Assembly: GCA_014695325.1 (NCBI GenBank)
Contig: JACJNZ010000048.1
Coordinates: 248,001 to 312,000, forward strand
Length of the DNA stretch: 64,000 nt
Reading direction: 5' to 3'
Source of the DNA: Cyanobacteria bacterium FACHB-502
GTDB lineage: Bacteria > Cyanobacteriota > Cyanobacteriia > Elainellales > Elainellaceae
The position numbers and the translations under genes were made by a program. Shown in pieces: positions 52,801 through 61,648 of this stretch (the stretch's first letter is position 1; the number at the start of each line of letters is the position of its first letter). Under the pieces are notes generated by a model that was given only the letters and a program-made list of their open reading frames with translations, searched no databases and was not told the origin of the DNA.

Positions 52801-52907
52801 GCGATCGAATCCTGATCTGGGGTTAACCCGATCCAGACTAAAGTTGTCTTTCTATCAGAAAATCGCTCACCATAGGGGAGAGTTTAGCGGTTGGTGAGTT
52901 CAGAATC

Positions 52908-53408
52908 ATGACACTTGATTTTTTGTTTAACGCAGCAAACTTGTTTGCCCTGCCCTTCTGGTTTTTGATGATCGTGCTGCCGAACTGGGGCATAACACGC
53001 AAAGTCATGGGGTCAGTGCTGCCGTTTGTCGCGCTGGCTGGACTCTATATCTATTTGTTTGCCAATAGCCTCGACCCGGAATCAGCACAGGCGTTTTCTA
53101 ATCCGCAGCTTGCCGATCTTGCTCGCTTGTTTGCCGATGAGCGAGTCACGGCGACCGGATGGATTCATTTTCTTGTGATGGATTTGTTTGTGGGTCGCTG
53201 GATCTACTGGGAGGGTCAGCGAACCGGAGTCTGGACGACCCATTCTCTGCTATCCTGCTTGTTTGCGGGTCCGATCGGCTTACTGTCTCATTTAGCAACT
53301 CAGGGATTTCGCCAAACCTTTTTAACCCGCCCTGCGTCTACGGCGGAAGAACCAAGCAGTTCGACTGCGTCTGGAGCAATGTCCAATTCTCCGGCAGAGC
53401 CGTCTTAA
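52908..53408 (+). CDS. ABA4-like (DUF4281) membrane protein
   Basis: A 166-residue protein with about four spans, ending in a polar Ser/Thr-rich tail. LFNAANLFALPFWFLMIVLPNW, ATGWIHFLVMDLFVGRWIYW and the AGPIGLLSH segment are typical of ABA4 homologues. Plant ABA4 is needed for neoxanthin formation, and cyanobacterial relatives have been linked to carotenoid processing; no such partner lies nearby. It is the first gene of a tight plus-strand group: the TonB-like gene starts 18 bases after its stop. Confidence 0.88.
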   Translation: MTLDFLFNAANLFALPFWFLMIVLPNWGITRKVMGSVLPFVALAGLYIYLFANSLDPESAQAFSNPQLADLARLFADERVTATGWIHFLVMDLFVGRWIYWEGQRTGVWTTHSLLSCLFAGPIGLLSHLATQGFRQTFLTRPASTAEEPSSSTASGAMSNSPAEPS

Positions 53409-53426
53409 ACGAAGTAAAGGATTGCT

Positions 53427-54617
53427 ATGACGAATTCACTCGATCGCAAGCCCAAGTCCGCGATCAGTCAGTGGCGCGTTCAAAAAGGCGATGATCCAGC
53501 GTGGCTCTGGTGGCTCGTTGCCGGCAGCTCGATCGCCACTCACGTCCTGCTGTTGAATCTGACGCTTTCCTTCAGCAGCCGTCTATCTAGCCCGTTGTCC
53601 AGCAGCAATCCGATTGCGATCGATCTGATTGAGCTAACGCCCGATAAACCTGCTGCAAATCCTCCTGCCAAACCTGCAACGGCGACTCCTGCCGCAGCTT
53701 CCCCAGCGAATCCCGCACCTGTCGCAAACCCGTCTGCTTCTGCTCCTGCCCCAACCGCCGCGAATTCTCCTCGCTACACGCCTCCTGCGCCGACTGGTGA
53801 TATTGCCTTTGCCCCATCTGTTCCACCCATTCCATCCGCCCCGATTCCGCCCGTTTCAGCACCGACTCCCACGACTACTCTTCCTCCGTCCATCCCCGCT
53901 CAGACTTCCGCACCGCTTCCCCAGCTTGAGCCTGCACCCCTGCCGCCGAGTTCTCCCGCGATTGCTCCGGAGTTCCCCCCAGGGGTAACAGACAACCCTT
54001 TCCCTGAGCGAGATCCTTCCCCGATTCCAGAATCAACTATGCCCGATTCGGCTTTACCCGCGTCTCCACCTGCTGATTCCCCAGTGGAAGGCGAATCTAT
54101 CCCAAATTCTGAATCGGCTGCTGCGCCTGTTCCACCCACTTCTCCCCAAGTTGTCACGCTGCCAATCGAGATCCCTGTTCCTGATGTAAGCGAAACGCTG
54201 CCAGTTCCATCGCCGTCTGTGGCGCAATTAGAACAGGTTGAAACTCCACAGCAAGCAGTTCCGGTAATGCTCACAGCAAGCGTGATCCCGGCTGAACCCG
54301 CATCCGACGCGAACGCACTTCCCGAGACGATCGCCCGTCCGCTTCAGGACTCTGAAACCTTTGCTGCCGACCCCCGCAGCTCACCCTGCCTGATTACCCC
54401 TGAAGTCATTCCCTATCTAGGCGAAACTGTTGCTGTCCAAGTCACCACTAACGAAGCAGGACAGGCAACTGATGCCAGCGTCCGCCAGCCCAGCAGCAGT
54501 CCCGTCTACGATGATCTTGCCGTCTGCATGGTCAAGCAATGGCAGTTTGAACCCGCCGTCTCTCAGGGAAACCCTGTGCCAAGCAATGCGCTTGTCGTCG
54601 CCGTTCGCATCCAATAA
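53427..54617 (+). CDS. TonB-like energy transducer
   Basis: A 396-residue protein. A short cytoplasmic head and one membrane span (about residues 30-48) lead to a Pro/Ala-rich periplasmic rod (about 75-240, with many PAP and PTP runs), which in TonB crosses the periplasm. The C-terminal domain has VAVQVTTNEAGQATDASVRQ and the AVCMVKQWQFEPA segment, as in TonB. TonB passes proton-motive energy to outer-membrane receptors. ExbB/ExbD are not nearby. The gene follows the ABA4 homologue by 18 bases and precedes cobH by four, so one transcript is likely. Confidence 0.85.
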   Translation: MTNSLDRKPKSAISQWRVQKGDDPAWLWWLVAGSSIATHVLLLNLTLSFSSRLSSPLSSSNPIAIDLIELTPDKPAANPPAKPATATPAAASPANPAPVANPSASAPAPTAANSPRYTPPAPTGDIAFAPSVPPIPSAPIPPVSAPTPTTTLPPSIPAQTSAPLPQLEPAPLPPSSPAIAPEFPPGVTDNPFPERDPSPIPESTMPDSALPASPPADSPVEGESIPNSESAAAPVPPTSPQVVTLPIEIPVPDVSETLPVPSPSVAQLEQVETPQQAVPVMLTASVIPAEPASDANALPETIARPLQDSETFAADPRSSPCLITPEVIPYLGETVAVQVTTNEAGQATDASVRQPSSSPVYDDLAVCMVKQWQFEPAVSQGNPVPSNALVVAVRIQ

Positions 54618-54621
54618 CCCC

Positions 54622-55269
54622 ATGCCCTCCCTCAACCACCCCATCCTGGAACAGAGCTTCGCCGTGATCGATCGTGAAATTGGCTCCCATTCCTTCACGC
54701 CTGCCGAGTATGCGATTGTTCGTCGTGTAATTCACAGCACGGCAGATTTTGAGTTTAAGGAGCTGATTCGCTTTAGTCCTGATGCGATCGCAGGTGCAGT
54801 GCAGGCTCTTCAGCAGGGCGTGCCGATCGTCGTTGATGTGAACATGGTGAAACAGGGGATTCTCAGCGTAGTTAATCGCACCTTTCAAAATCCGATCATG
54901 GTGGCAGTCGATCAGGCAGAGACCGCACTACCCGGAAAAACACGCACCGAAACAGGTCTCCTGTCCTGCTGGGAAGCAGTTCCTGGGGCAATCTATGCGA
55001 TCGGCAATGCGCCCACGGCACTGTTGGCACTTTGCGAGCGAATTGGTGGCGATCGAATTGCGATGGCTCAGTCTGGCTCTGCCTCTCCCTTTGCAATGCC
55101 TCCGCTGGTGATCGGTGCGCCCGTGGGGTTTATCTCGGTCGTCGAGTCCAAAGCAGCTCTTGCCCAAACTCCTATTCCCCAGATTCGCGTAGAGGGGCGC
55201 AAGGGGGGGTCAGCGATCGCGGCGGCAATTCTCAACGCCCTGCTGATTCTGGCATGGGAAGCCACTTAG
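54622..55269 (+). CDS. cobH: Precorrin-8X methylmutase
   Basis: A 215-residue enzyme of cobalamin (corrin) synthesis that moves the C-11 methyl to C-12. Signs are IVRRVIHSTADFEF, VDVNMVKQGI, AIYAIGNAPTALLAL and PLVIGAPVGFISVVESK, which contains the catalytic His of HSTAD. The open frame reaches back to 54430 inside the TonB-like gene, but MPSLNHPILEQ at 54622 is the natural start, four bases after that gene's stop. There is no ribosome site, so it is likely to be coupled to the TonB-like gene. Its place beside a TonB-type transducer may link corrinoid synthesis and uptake. Confidence 0.9.
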   Translation: MPSLNHPILEQSFAVIDREIGSHSFTPAEYAIVRRVIHSTADFEFKELIRFSPDAIAGAVQALQQGVPIVVDVNMVKQGILSVVNRTFQNPIMVAVDQAETALPGKTRTETGLLSCWEAVPGAIYAIGNAPTALLALCERIGGDRIAMAQSGSASPFAMPPLVIGAPVGFISVVESKAALAQTPIPQIRVEGRKGGSAIAAAILNALLILAWEAT

Positions 55270-55272
55270 CCC

Positions 55273-55310
55273 CAAAAACAAAAAGTCCCCCAGAATCGGG
55301 GGATTAAGGG
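55273..55310 (-). terminator. Dispersed repeat acting as a terminator of ycf37
   Basis: TCCCCC (55286-55291) pairs with GGGGGA (55298-55303); on the minus strand the hairpin is followed by a CTTTTTGTTTTTGG run. This copy of the dispersed element has all parts of a Rho-independent terminator 40 bases beyond the ycf37 stop. Confidence 0.7.
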
Positions 55311-55346
55311 GCAGTGTAAGACATCCGCGATCAATCAAACATTCCT

Positions 55347-55886
55347 TCAGGAAGAAGGAACCAATCGCTTGCGGAGCGAATCTGCCCGTCGCTTTGCCGT
55401 TGAATTTTTCGGGTCAATCTTGAGCGCAGCTTCGTAGGTCTCAAGTGCCTGAGCGGTGAGCTGCTTTTTCTCGTAGGCAAATCCCAGATTGTTGAGCACC
55501 GTGGGATATTCGGACTGTCGCTCCAGTGCCTCTTTGTATTGCCGGATTGCCAGGTCATACTGCTCCTGAGCAGCATAGGCAAACCCCAGTGCGTTATAAA
55601 TCAGGGCAGCGTTTTCTCCACCTTCCAAATCTTTTGCCTTCAGGGCTTTTTGGAACATGGCGATCGCCTGACTAAAGAGCCGCTTATCTAGATAAATACC
55701 GCCTAGCTCGTAATATTCCTTAGCGGTTCCCTTCTCCTTGGTGAGCTTGCGTTGAAGACGGGCGAACGTTCCCTCAGTGCGGCGCGATCTAAGGATTTGT
55801 CGAAAGAGAAACCAGCCTGCGACTGATAGCAGGGCTAACAGGACTGACAGATAGATAACCGGAAGCAAACTTGGGTCAATTGCCAT
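55347..55886 (-). CDS. ycf37: TPR protein, Ycf37 type (photosystem I assembly)
   Basis: A 179-residue protein with one N-terminal membrane span (about 9-29) and three TPR repeats in residues 55-165 (EYYELGGIYLDKRLFSQAI, ALIYNALGFAYAAQEQYDLAI, PTVLNNLGFAYEKKQLTAQAL). The RTEGTFARLQRKLTKEKGTAKEYYELG segment is the Ycf37 signature. The Synechocystis homologue is thought to help assemble or stabilise photosystem I; that is literature knowledge. The thylakoid membrane is the expected site. It is a single gene with a terminator formed by the dispersed repeat. Confidence 0.86.
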   Translation of the reverse strand: MAIDPSLLPVIYLSVLLALLSVAGWFLFRQILRSRRTEGTFARLQRKLTKEKGTAKEYYELGGIYLDKRLFSQAIAMFQKALKAKDLEGGENAALIYNALGFAYAAQEQYDLAIRQYKEALERQSEYPTVLNNLGFAYEKKQLTAQALETYEAALKIDPKNSTAKRRADSLRKRLVPSS

Positions 55887-55968
55887 TGCGAATACAGACT
55901 TGAACTCTTCCTTTCAGCCTACAACATCACGGAATTGGACGGAGGAGCCTGACTTGGTTCAACTTACA

Positions 55969-55996
55969 CAAAAAAACAAGGGACGAAAGCCCCTTG
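55969..55996 (-). terminator. Rho-independent terminator of the Bax-inhibitor-1 gene
   Basis: CAAGGG (55977-55982) pairs with CCCTTG (55991-55996). On the minus strand a TTTTTTTG run follows. It lies 49 bases past the stop of the gene starting at 56773. Confidence 0.8.
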
Positions 55997-56044
55997 CCGA
56001 AAAAGCGATGCTGTGAAGAATGATGAACCCGCAAAAACAATGAA

Positions 56045-56773
56045 CTAGTCGCGGCTATTAATTGCAATCAGCAGACGCAGGATAAACACAAACAGGTTGA
56101 TGTAGGTGAGATACATCGAAAGGGCAACGGAGAGATACTGCTGATCGCTGTAGCTACGCGGCAGGATATAAAAATCAACCACCGAAGCACCTACAAACAG
56201 CAAAACCCCTAGCCCAGAAATCCCAATTTCTAGCCAACTCGGCGTGAATATCCCAAAGAACGAAAACAGCAGTTGACCGAGAATTACCACAAACAGGGCA
56301 ATGATCCCAATGCTGATGGTTTTCGAGAGTGCCAATCCATCTTGATCAGACAGGTTAGAGCCGATCGATCGTGCCCCAATAAACGTGACACCACAGCCCA
56401 GAGCGGCTGCCACGATGCCCATAATTCCAACCCCCTGCGTTCCCAGCGCGACAAAAATCAGTCCACTCAGGGTGTATCCAGAGAGCAAGCTATAGGCAGC
56501 CAGAAGTGGGAGCGCAACGCTGTTCTTGCCCTGCTGAGCGACGCTGGAAGCCACAAAGAAGAGAATCAGCTCGACAATTAATGCCCCGATGAAGGTCGGC
56601 ATAAACAGGCTGGGATTGGAACTGATAACCCCCAAGCCACCGTATGCGCCCAGTGCGGTCAGAACTAGACCTGCACCTAAAAAAGGCAGTGCTTTAGAAA
56701 TAACGTTTGGACCGACGATCGGCAGTCCTTTAGCCTCGCGCATCGCGCCGCGAAAATTGCTGGTGTTACTCAT
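56045..56773 (-). CDS. Bax inhibitor-1/YccA family membrane protein
   Basis: A 242-residue protein with seven hydrophobic segments. SLLSGYTLSGLIFVALG, GVTFIGARS and YLTYINLFVFILRLL match the Bax inhibitor-1 family (YccA, YbhL), with the last helix carrying the charged pair that gates the calcium path in related proteins. Bacterial members may be calcium channels or protease regulators. The N-terminal tail is longer than usual by about 30 residues. It has its own terminator and no operon partner. Confidence 0.87.
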   Translation of the reverse strand: MSNTSNFRGAMREAKGLPIVGPNVISKALPFLGAGLVLTALGAYGGLGVISSNPSLFMPTFIGALIVELILFFVASSVAQQGKNSVALPLLAAYSLLSGYTLSGLIFVALGTQGVGIMGIVAAALGCGVTFIGARSIGSNLSDQDGLALSKTISIGIIALFVVILGQLLFSFFGIFTPSWLEIGISGLGVLLFVGASVVDFYILPRSYSDQQYLSVALSMYLTYINLFVFILRLLIAINSRD

Positions 56774-57131
56774 GACGCTTCTATTTCCTCAAGTCGATTC
56801 GTCAGAAAGTTAATTGACTGAACCACAGATTCACAGAATAAACTCACAGATTGGGTTCACAGGGTAGAGCAAAGCCCAAAAATCCGCTCTGCTTTGATTG
56901 TAGGTGATCGCTCCAATTGGGCATCGCGAGTCTAACCATTGGAATGGCTCTAATGCAGCCGTAAATCGATTCTGCACGCATCCGCAGATTGGAGTGTCGG
57001 TCATGACTCCGTACTTTCTCGGATTCCTCTGCATACGCCCCTTTCCATTCCCCGTGGAATAACGATGGTTACTACCCCCCTTCTATCCCGACAATGTGCC
57101 TAACTCTGAAAGCAAGGTGGTTCTTCAGGTC
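56774..57131. other. Divergent spacer, no gene seen
   Basis: The spacer lies between the Bax-inhibitor gene and sigF, and must hold both promoters. No clear box or RNA is seen. A frame at 56831-57034 on the minus strand is not supported. Confidence 0.45.
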
Positions 57132-57914
57132 ATGGCTACTCAATCTTCTCTTCGCTCTGACAGCATGGAACTCTTGATGGCATACAAGCAGAATCCATCT
57201 GTTGCCCTCCGTAATCGGCTCGTACGTTTGAATGCTGGACTCGTTCGCAAAATTGCTCATCAAATTTGCCACAAGTGCTCTGAACCCTACGAAGACCTGG
57301 AGCAGATTGGCTACCTCGGCTTAATTCGGGCGATCGAGCGATTCAATCCTGGCCAGGGCTGTGCCTTTAGCTCGTTTGCGGTTCCCTACATTCGCGGCGA
57401 AATGCTGCACTTCCTGCGCGATCGCGGTAACTCTGTTAAAGTTCCCCGCCGTTTGCAGGATCTCGACAAAGAAGGGCAGCGGGTGCGGACAGAGTTAACC
57501 AAGCTCCTAGGTAGAACGCCCGAAGACAACGAAATTGCAGAGCGGCTCGGTGTCTCCGCCTGCGAGTGGCGCGAAGTGAAGCTGGCAATGCGAAACCGCA
57601 TGCCCCTGAGTCTAGATGCCACAATTTCCCACCAGACCGACTCGCCGATGACGCTGGGCGAAACCCTGCCCGATATGCACTACCAAACGCTCCAAAAGCT
57701 CGAAGAAGACCGCCAGCAGCTGCAGCGTGCTCTTAACCAGCTCGAAGAGAAAACCAGAGCCGCGATCGAGTTTGTCTTTTTCAGCGATTTGTCCCGCAAA
57801 GAAGTTGCAGAGCGAATCGGAGTCAGCCCAATGACTGTCACCCGCCGTATTCATCGCGGTTTAGAGCAAATGCTCACCTTCTTACAGCCCCAAACCCTGC
57901 AAACCGATCCCTAA
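57132..57914 (+). CDS. sigF: Group 3 RNA polymerase sigma factor (SigF type)
   Basis: About 260 residues from the ATG at 57132; the frame extends 12 codons earlier without family support. Region 2 is RNRLVRLNAGLVRKIAHQIC and DLEQIGYLGLIRAIERFNP, with AFSSFAVPYIRGEMLHFLRDR, which is characteristic of the SigB/F/G group. Region 3 has GRTPEDNEIAERLGV, and region 4 ends with the helix-turn-helix RKEVAERIGVSPMTVTRRIHRG. It directs RNA polymerase to alternative promoters, and cyanobacterial SigF is linked to motility, pili and stress. No anti-sigma gene is adjacent. A terminator lies 47 bases after the stop. Confidence 0.92.
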   Translation: MATQSSLRSDSMELLMAYKQNPSVALRNRLVRLNAGLVRKIAHQICHKCSEPYEDLEQIGYLGLIRAIERFNPGQGCAFSSFAVPYIRGEMLHFLRDRGNSVKVPRRLQDLDKEGQRVRTELTKLLGRTPEDNEIAERLGVSACEWREVKLAMRNRMPLSLDATISHQTDSPMTLGETLPDMHYQTLQKLEEDRQQLQRALNQLEEKTRAAIEFVFFSDLSRKEVAERIGVSPMTVTRRIHRGLEQMLTFLQPQTLQTDP

Positions 57915-57960
57915 GTTTTCGCGTCTCGTCTCCCTAAATGTCCATATCTCCTTGAGCTAG

Positions 57961-57987
57961 GGCGATTGTCAACCGATCGCCTTTTTT
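57961..57987 (+). terminator. Rho-independent terminator of sigF
   Basis: GGCGAT (57961-57966) pairs with ATCGCC (57976-57981), followed by TTTTTT. It lies 47 bases after the sigF stop. Confidence 0.85.
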
Positions 57988-58093
57988 CATGCCAAAAATT
58001 CCTTATCTCCCCATGCCCCATGCCCCTATCCCCCCTTCACTCTTCACCCTTGCAGTAATCTAGAAGAAGAAACCTACCTTATCCCCAAACGCT

Positions 58094-58366
58094 ATGCCTC
58101 CCCGTTGGTCGCGCAAACCCGATCGCAAAGATGCTGACTACCGCAAGCTGGACGATCGCATGAATTTTGCAGTTCACGTCGCTTCCTTTATTGCCGTTAA
58201 CTCCGGTGTATGGTTTGTTCACAACCTGCAGCAGGCAGACTGGGAGTGGATTAGCTGGCTCACTGGGCTATGGGGACTTGTCCTAGCGGCACATGCAATT
58301 TATATCTTCACAATTGCAGATTACTCAGAGGCGACACCTGCGCCAACCTTGAGTAAAAAAGAGTAA
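58094..58366 (+). CDS. 2TM-domain small membrane protein
   Basis: A 90-residue protein with a basic N-terminus (RWSRKPDRKDADYRKLDDR), then two hydrophobic spans (about 24-43 and 51-75), the second ended by FTIADYSEA. This matches the 2TM domain family (PF13239-like). The function is unknown; related domains in other bacteria are found with signalling proteins. The next gene starts 33 bases after its stop on the same strand. Confidence 0.8.
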   Translation: MPPRWSRKPDRKDADYRKLDDRMNFAVHVASFIAVNSGVWFVHNLQQADWEWISWLTGLWGLVLAAHAIYIFTIADYSEATPAPTLSKKE

Positions 58367-58399
58367 ATCAATACCAATAATCAAAACAGGAACAGAACA

Positions 58400-58708
58400 A
58401 TGGCATACGCAACCACCAACGAAGCGATCGAAAAACTCGCTGCGGCGATCGGCGAAAACGTTTACATCGACGTGGCAAAGTGGCATCTCTATCTGCGTGA
58501 TGCTCACCTACATACTGTTCTGGCAGAGCAGCTTTATCCTCAGATGCAGGATGGCAACCTCCAGGAAAATCAGGTTCTTGATTTGCTGAAGAAAGTCCCT
58601 GTGAGACTGGGCGGCGGCAAGCTCGAAGTTCCCCTTTCAGAACTGCTGCCAATGCAGTCACAGGTGCATCTGATGGATGTCCTGGAAGAGTATCAGCGCG
58701 AGATGTAA
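58400..58708 (+). CDS. DUF3181 family protein
   Basis: A 102-residue soluble protein of the cyanobacterial DUF3181 family, recognised from TNEAIEKLAAAIGENVYIDVAKWHLYLRDAHLHT (given in pieces) and KKVPVRLGGGKLEVPLSELLP. It is short, mostly helical, without Cys or membrane spans, and has no assigned function. AGGAACAGAACA lies before the ATG. It is probably co-transcribed with the 2TM-domain gene that lies 33 bases upstream. Confidence 0.86.
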   Translation: MAYATTNEAIEKLAAAIGENVYIDVAKWHLYLRDAHLHTVLAEQLYPQMQDGNLQENQVLDLLKKVPVRLGGGKLEVPLSELLPMQSQVHLMDVLEEYQREM

Positions 58709-58760
58709 CCTGACAGTGATTCTCCAACGATAAAATCCACGGATCTAGCTTGGGGTTAAC

Positions 58761-58784
58761 AACATTAACTCCAACATTAACTCC
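58761..58784. repeat. 12-bp tandem repeat
   Basis: AACATTAACTCC occurs twice in tandem (58761-58772 and 58773-58784), partly repeated a third time as AGTTCTAAC. It lies between the DUF3181 gene and flv2. Confidence 0.85.
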
Positions 58785-58965
58785 AGTTCTAACAAAGTCG
58801 TTTTCGTTGCAAGTCACAAGACGCAGGAAGTTTTTCAGGACGATCGCGCCAAGGAGCGAGTCTATCTCAGGAAGCGATCGTCCCAGCCATTCAGGTCGTT
58901 CAACCCACTCTCCCACGGCAGCATTGTCACAACTTCGATCGCCCTAAGATTGCCATAATACCGTC

Positions 58966-60687
58966 CTAATACTGACTGCCCGATTTGCGGTGCTGCACGG
59001 CGGTGACTCCATTGGATTCCAGCAGTTTTCCGTCTTCGACCAACGCGTAGACGAGCCAGTGATCGCCGCATTCCATTCGATCCTGCACCCGGCATTCAAG
59101 ATAGGCAAGGGCTTCGTCTAATACCAAGCAGCCATTGTTTGCCGGATGGGTGGCAATTTCGGCAAAGCGATCGTTGCTGGCGGCAGTTCGCTGAAAATAG
59201 CGCCTGAGGTTACGCCCTTCTTTGAGAATGTTGAGGACAAAGGAACCGCCGAGCTGTGCTGCGTCTTCGTTGTCTTCTTTGCTGATGGCGATCGTCAATC
59301 CGGGAGGGCTAAACGTTGCCTGAGACACCCAGGAAGTCAGCATTCCGCGATTGACTCCGTTTTCCTGCGTGGTTAATACACAAAGCGATCCGGTAATGCG
59401 TCCGACTGCATGTCCGGTGCGATCGCTCTGGGATTCGGCAGCAAGCTGACGAGGGGCGCGAATCTTTCTTGTTTTCCGAAGTGCCTGGACAAACTCGCCT
59501 CCGGCGGCTTCACCCTGTTTTAGAGTGGCTTCGGTGGGTTTGAACTTAACGCGAATTGGCTCAAATCCGAAGCGGAACCCTGCGTCTTGCAGCTTTGTTT
59601 CTAGCAGGTCGATCGCCTCACCGCTCCAACCGTAGGAGCCAAATATCCCTGTGAGTTTGGTCTTGGTAGCAGTAGAGAGGGCAATGCCCAGCGCAGTCTG
59701 AATTTGAGTCGGGGCGTGTCCTCCCAGGGTGGGCGAACCAAAGATAAAGCCGTCACACTGCTCCAGAGCGGCTGCGATTTCAGCGGGATCAGTAAACTCG
59801 CAGTTGATTGACTGCACCGAAGCACCAGCCTGAATCATGCCCTGGGCGATCGCATTTGCGAGGGTTGCGGTGTTGCCATAGGCAGAGGCATAGAGCAGAG
59901 CTACGTTGAGATCCTGAGTTTTTTGCTGTTCACACCATTGGCGGTAGTCAAACGTAAAGCGGCTGAGGCTGTAGCGCACTAAGGGACCGTGACCGGGCGC
60001 ATAGATCTTGGCGCGAATCTCTGAAAGCTTATCGAGGGCAGCTTCAACTTGCTTTGCCTGGGCTGCATGAATGCAGTCGAAATAATAGCGGCGGTCTTCG
60101 TCAAGCTGTTTCCAGTTCTCATCAAAGACAGCATCATCGCAGACATGCGCCCCGAATAGCTTGTCCGTGTACAAAATGCGACTTGCCGGATCGAAAACGC
60201 AAAGTCCGTCGGGATGGCGCGGCGTGGGAGTGGGAATGAGCTGAAGCTGATGCCCTTGCCCCAGGTCGATCGTCTCTTCCACGTTTGCCAGAATGATTCG
60301 TAAATCCAGATTGGGAAGTGCCGATCGCAGCGCGACTTCTGCCGCACGGGTGCAGACAAAGGTAATTTGCGGAGCCGTTTCGACATTGAGCAGTGCTTTG
60401 AGGGTGGCGCAGCGATTTGAGTTAACGTGCCCTAAAATCACATAGTCAATCTTTTGCAGATAGACGTGGTGCGCCAGTTCTTCAATAAAAATCTCTGTGA
60501 ACGATTCACCAGGCGGGTCGATTAACGCGATTTTGTCTGCCTGGATCAGGTAAGAATTTGCCGTCGTTCCCTTTTGACGAGCATACTCCACCTCAAACTT
60601 GAGCCGATCCCAGGTGCGCGATCGTAAGACCAGCGTCTGCGCTCCGATTTCGGCAACTTGAACGTCACGGGGTTTGATGTCTGTCAT
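58966..60687 (-). CDS. flv2: Flavodiiron protein, Flv2/Flv1-type with replaced diiron ligands
   Basis: A 573-residue flavodiiron protein with a metallo-beta-lactamase-like domain (about 1-260), a flavodoxin domain (about 265-405, LLYASAYGNTATLANAI) and the cyanobacterial flavin-reductase domain (about 430-573). Where canonical proteins have H-x-E-x-D-H, this one has His87, Asn89, Asn91 and Arg92 (GHVNSNR), so the diiron site is not normal, as in Flv1 and Flv2. It needs a partner with intact ligands, most likely the protein at 61649. It lies third in the minus-strand operon, 131 bases after the Sll0218-like gene. Confidence 0.9.
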   Translation of the reverse strand: MTDIKPRDVQVAEIGAQTLVLRSRTWDRLKFEVEYARQKGTTANSYLIQADKIALIDPPGESFTEIFIEELAHHVYLQKIDYVILGHVNSNRCATLKALLNVETAPQITFVCTRAAEVALRSALPNLDLRIILANVEETIDLGQGHQLQLIPTPTPRHPDGLCVFDPASRILYTDKLFGAHVCDDAVFDENWKQLDEDRRYYFDCIHAAQAKQVEAALDKLSEIRAKIYAPGHGPLVRYSLSRFTFDYRQWCEQQKTQDLNVALLYASAYGNTATLANAIAQGMIQAGASVQSINCEFTDPAEIAAALEQCDGFIFGSPTLGGHAPTQIQTALGIALSTATKTKLTGIFGSYGWSGEAIDLLETKLQDAGFRFGFEPIRVKFKPTEATLKQGEAAGGEFVQALRKTRKIRAPRQLAAESQSDRTGHAVGRITGSLCVLTTQENGVNRGMLTSWVSQATFSPPGLTIAISKEDNEDAAQLGGSFVLNILKEGRNLRRYFQRTAASNDRFAEIATHPANNGCLVLDEALAYLECRVQDRMECGDHWLVYALVEDGKLLESNGVTAVQHRKSGSQY

Positions 60688-60818
60688 AGGGGGAGGATAG
60701 AAAGGGACTGGAAAACTAGACGGTCGGCAAAACTAATCAGAGCACTGCTCAGATATCGAAGCGGGAGGGATGCGGGAGCTTTTACCGCGCCATCTTTTCA
60801 CGACTGCACTTAATTTTG

Positions 60819-61397
60819 TCAAAACTGAGGCTGCTCTAATTCTCGATGATGATTGGCGTGATGATTCGTGCGAGTTGGCACATCAGTCATTTCTTCTTCG
60901 ATCGCCGCTGCCACCGCCAGTTCTCTTGTTCGTCGCGCAGAAAGCACCTGTTCCGGATCGATGCCTTCAAACGTAGGAGGCAGCCAGACGCGAATCACCA
61001 GCAGCATACCCAGCACCAGTAGAAACGCGCAGGAAGCCGCAATCTGTGTCCAGGGAGTTTCGAGGACGCCTCGCACAATCACTTCTCGCAAAATGGAGAC
61101 GATCGACACTTCAACCGCGACCCCAATCGACACGCGCTGTTCTTGCAGGTAAATAATCAGTAGCCGGAACAGCTCAACCAGAATGAGGAGAAACAAAATA
61201 TCGGCAGTGACGGCAGTAAAGTCCAGCGGCGGCAGCAGCGACAGCACCATTTCTCGAAGCTGGATCACCATGAAGCTGAATAAGCCGATACAGAGTGAAA
61301 TCACAATCAAATCTTGGACGGCTTCCAGGGCGCGGACGATGTAGTGACGCTTAATCCAGTTGTAGCGATCGGTTGTGGAACTCATAGCATTCTGCAT
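60819..61397 (-). CDS. Sll0218-like (PsiE-type) membrane protein
   Basis: A 192-residue protein with four hydrophobic spans (about 28-50, 60-82, 92-112, 118-138), ending in a charged His/Glu-rich tail. The span and loop pattern (LEAVQDLIVISLCIGLFSFM, VELFRLLIIYLQEQRV, REVIVRGVLETPW) resembles PsiE-family proteins and Sll0218. Its position between two flavodiiron genes, in the order canonical-Sll0218-noncanonical, is that of the flv4-sll0218-flv2 operon, in which Sll0218 helps stabilise photosystem II. The assignment relies mostly on this order. Confidence 0.78.
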   Translation of the reverse strand: MQNAMSSTTDRYNWIKRHYIVRALEAVQDLIVISLCIGLFSFMVIQLREMVLSLLPPLDFTAVTADILFLLILVELFRLLIIYLQEQRVSIGVAVEVSIVSILREVIVRGVLETPWTQIAASCAFLLVLGMLLVIRVWLPPTFEGIDPEQVLSARRTRELAVAAAIEEEMTDVPTRTNHHANHHRELEQPQF

Positions 61398-61521
61398 CGG
61401 TTTTCTGTTCCATCAAGATTTCCTCCCTAGCTTACCTTCAAGTTAACTTATCTATAAATAGCTTAATGTTCAAAAAAGCTGATTAATTGAATTAACGTTT
61501 TACTGAAGGGTAATGCAGAAC

Positions 61522-61580
61522 AGTTCCAGGATTGGGAGCCAGAAAGGGAAATAGAGGAGGCGATGCAAAACCTTTAATAC
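61522..61580. repeat. Dispersed hairpin repeat copy (partial)
   Basis: CAGGATTGGGAGCCAGAAAGGG and AGAGGAGGCGATGCAAAACC resemble the right half of the element at 4190 (GGGGGCGATGCAGGG). It lies inside the flavodiiron operon between flv4 and the Sll0218-like gene. Confidence 0.4.
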
Positions 61581-61648
61581 TGCTCCGATCGCCCCTCATC
61601 TACGTGAATATGATCGTTGCCCCAATCTACTGTGCTTAATAGCTGTGC

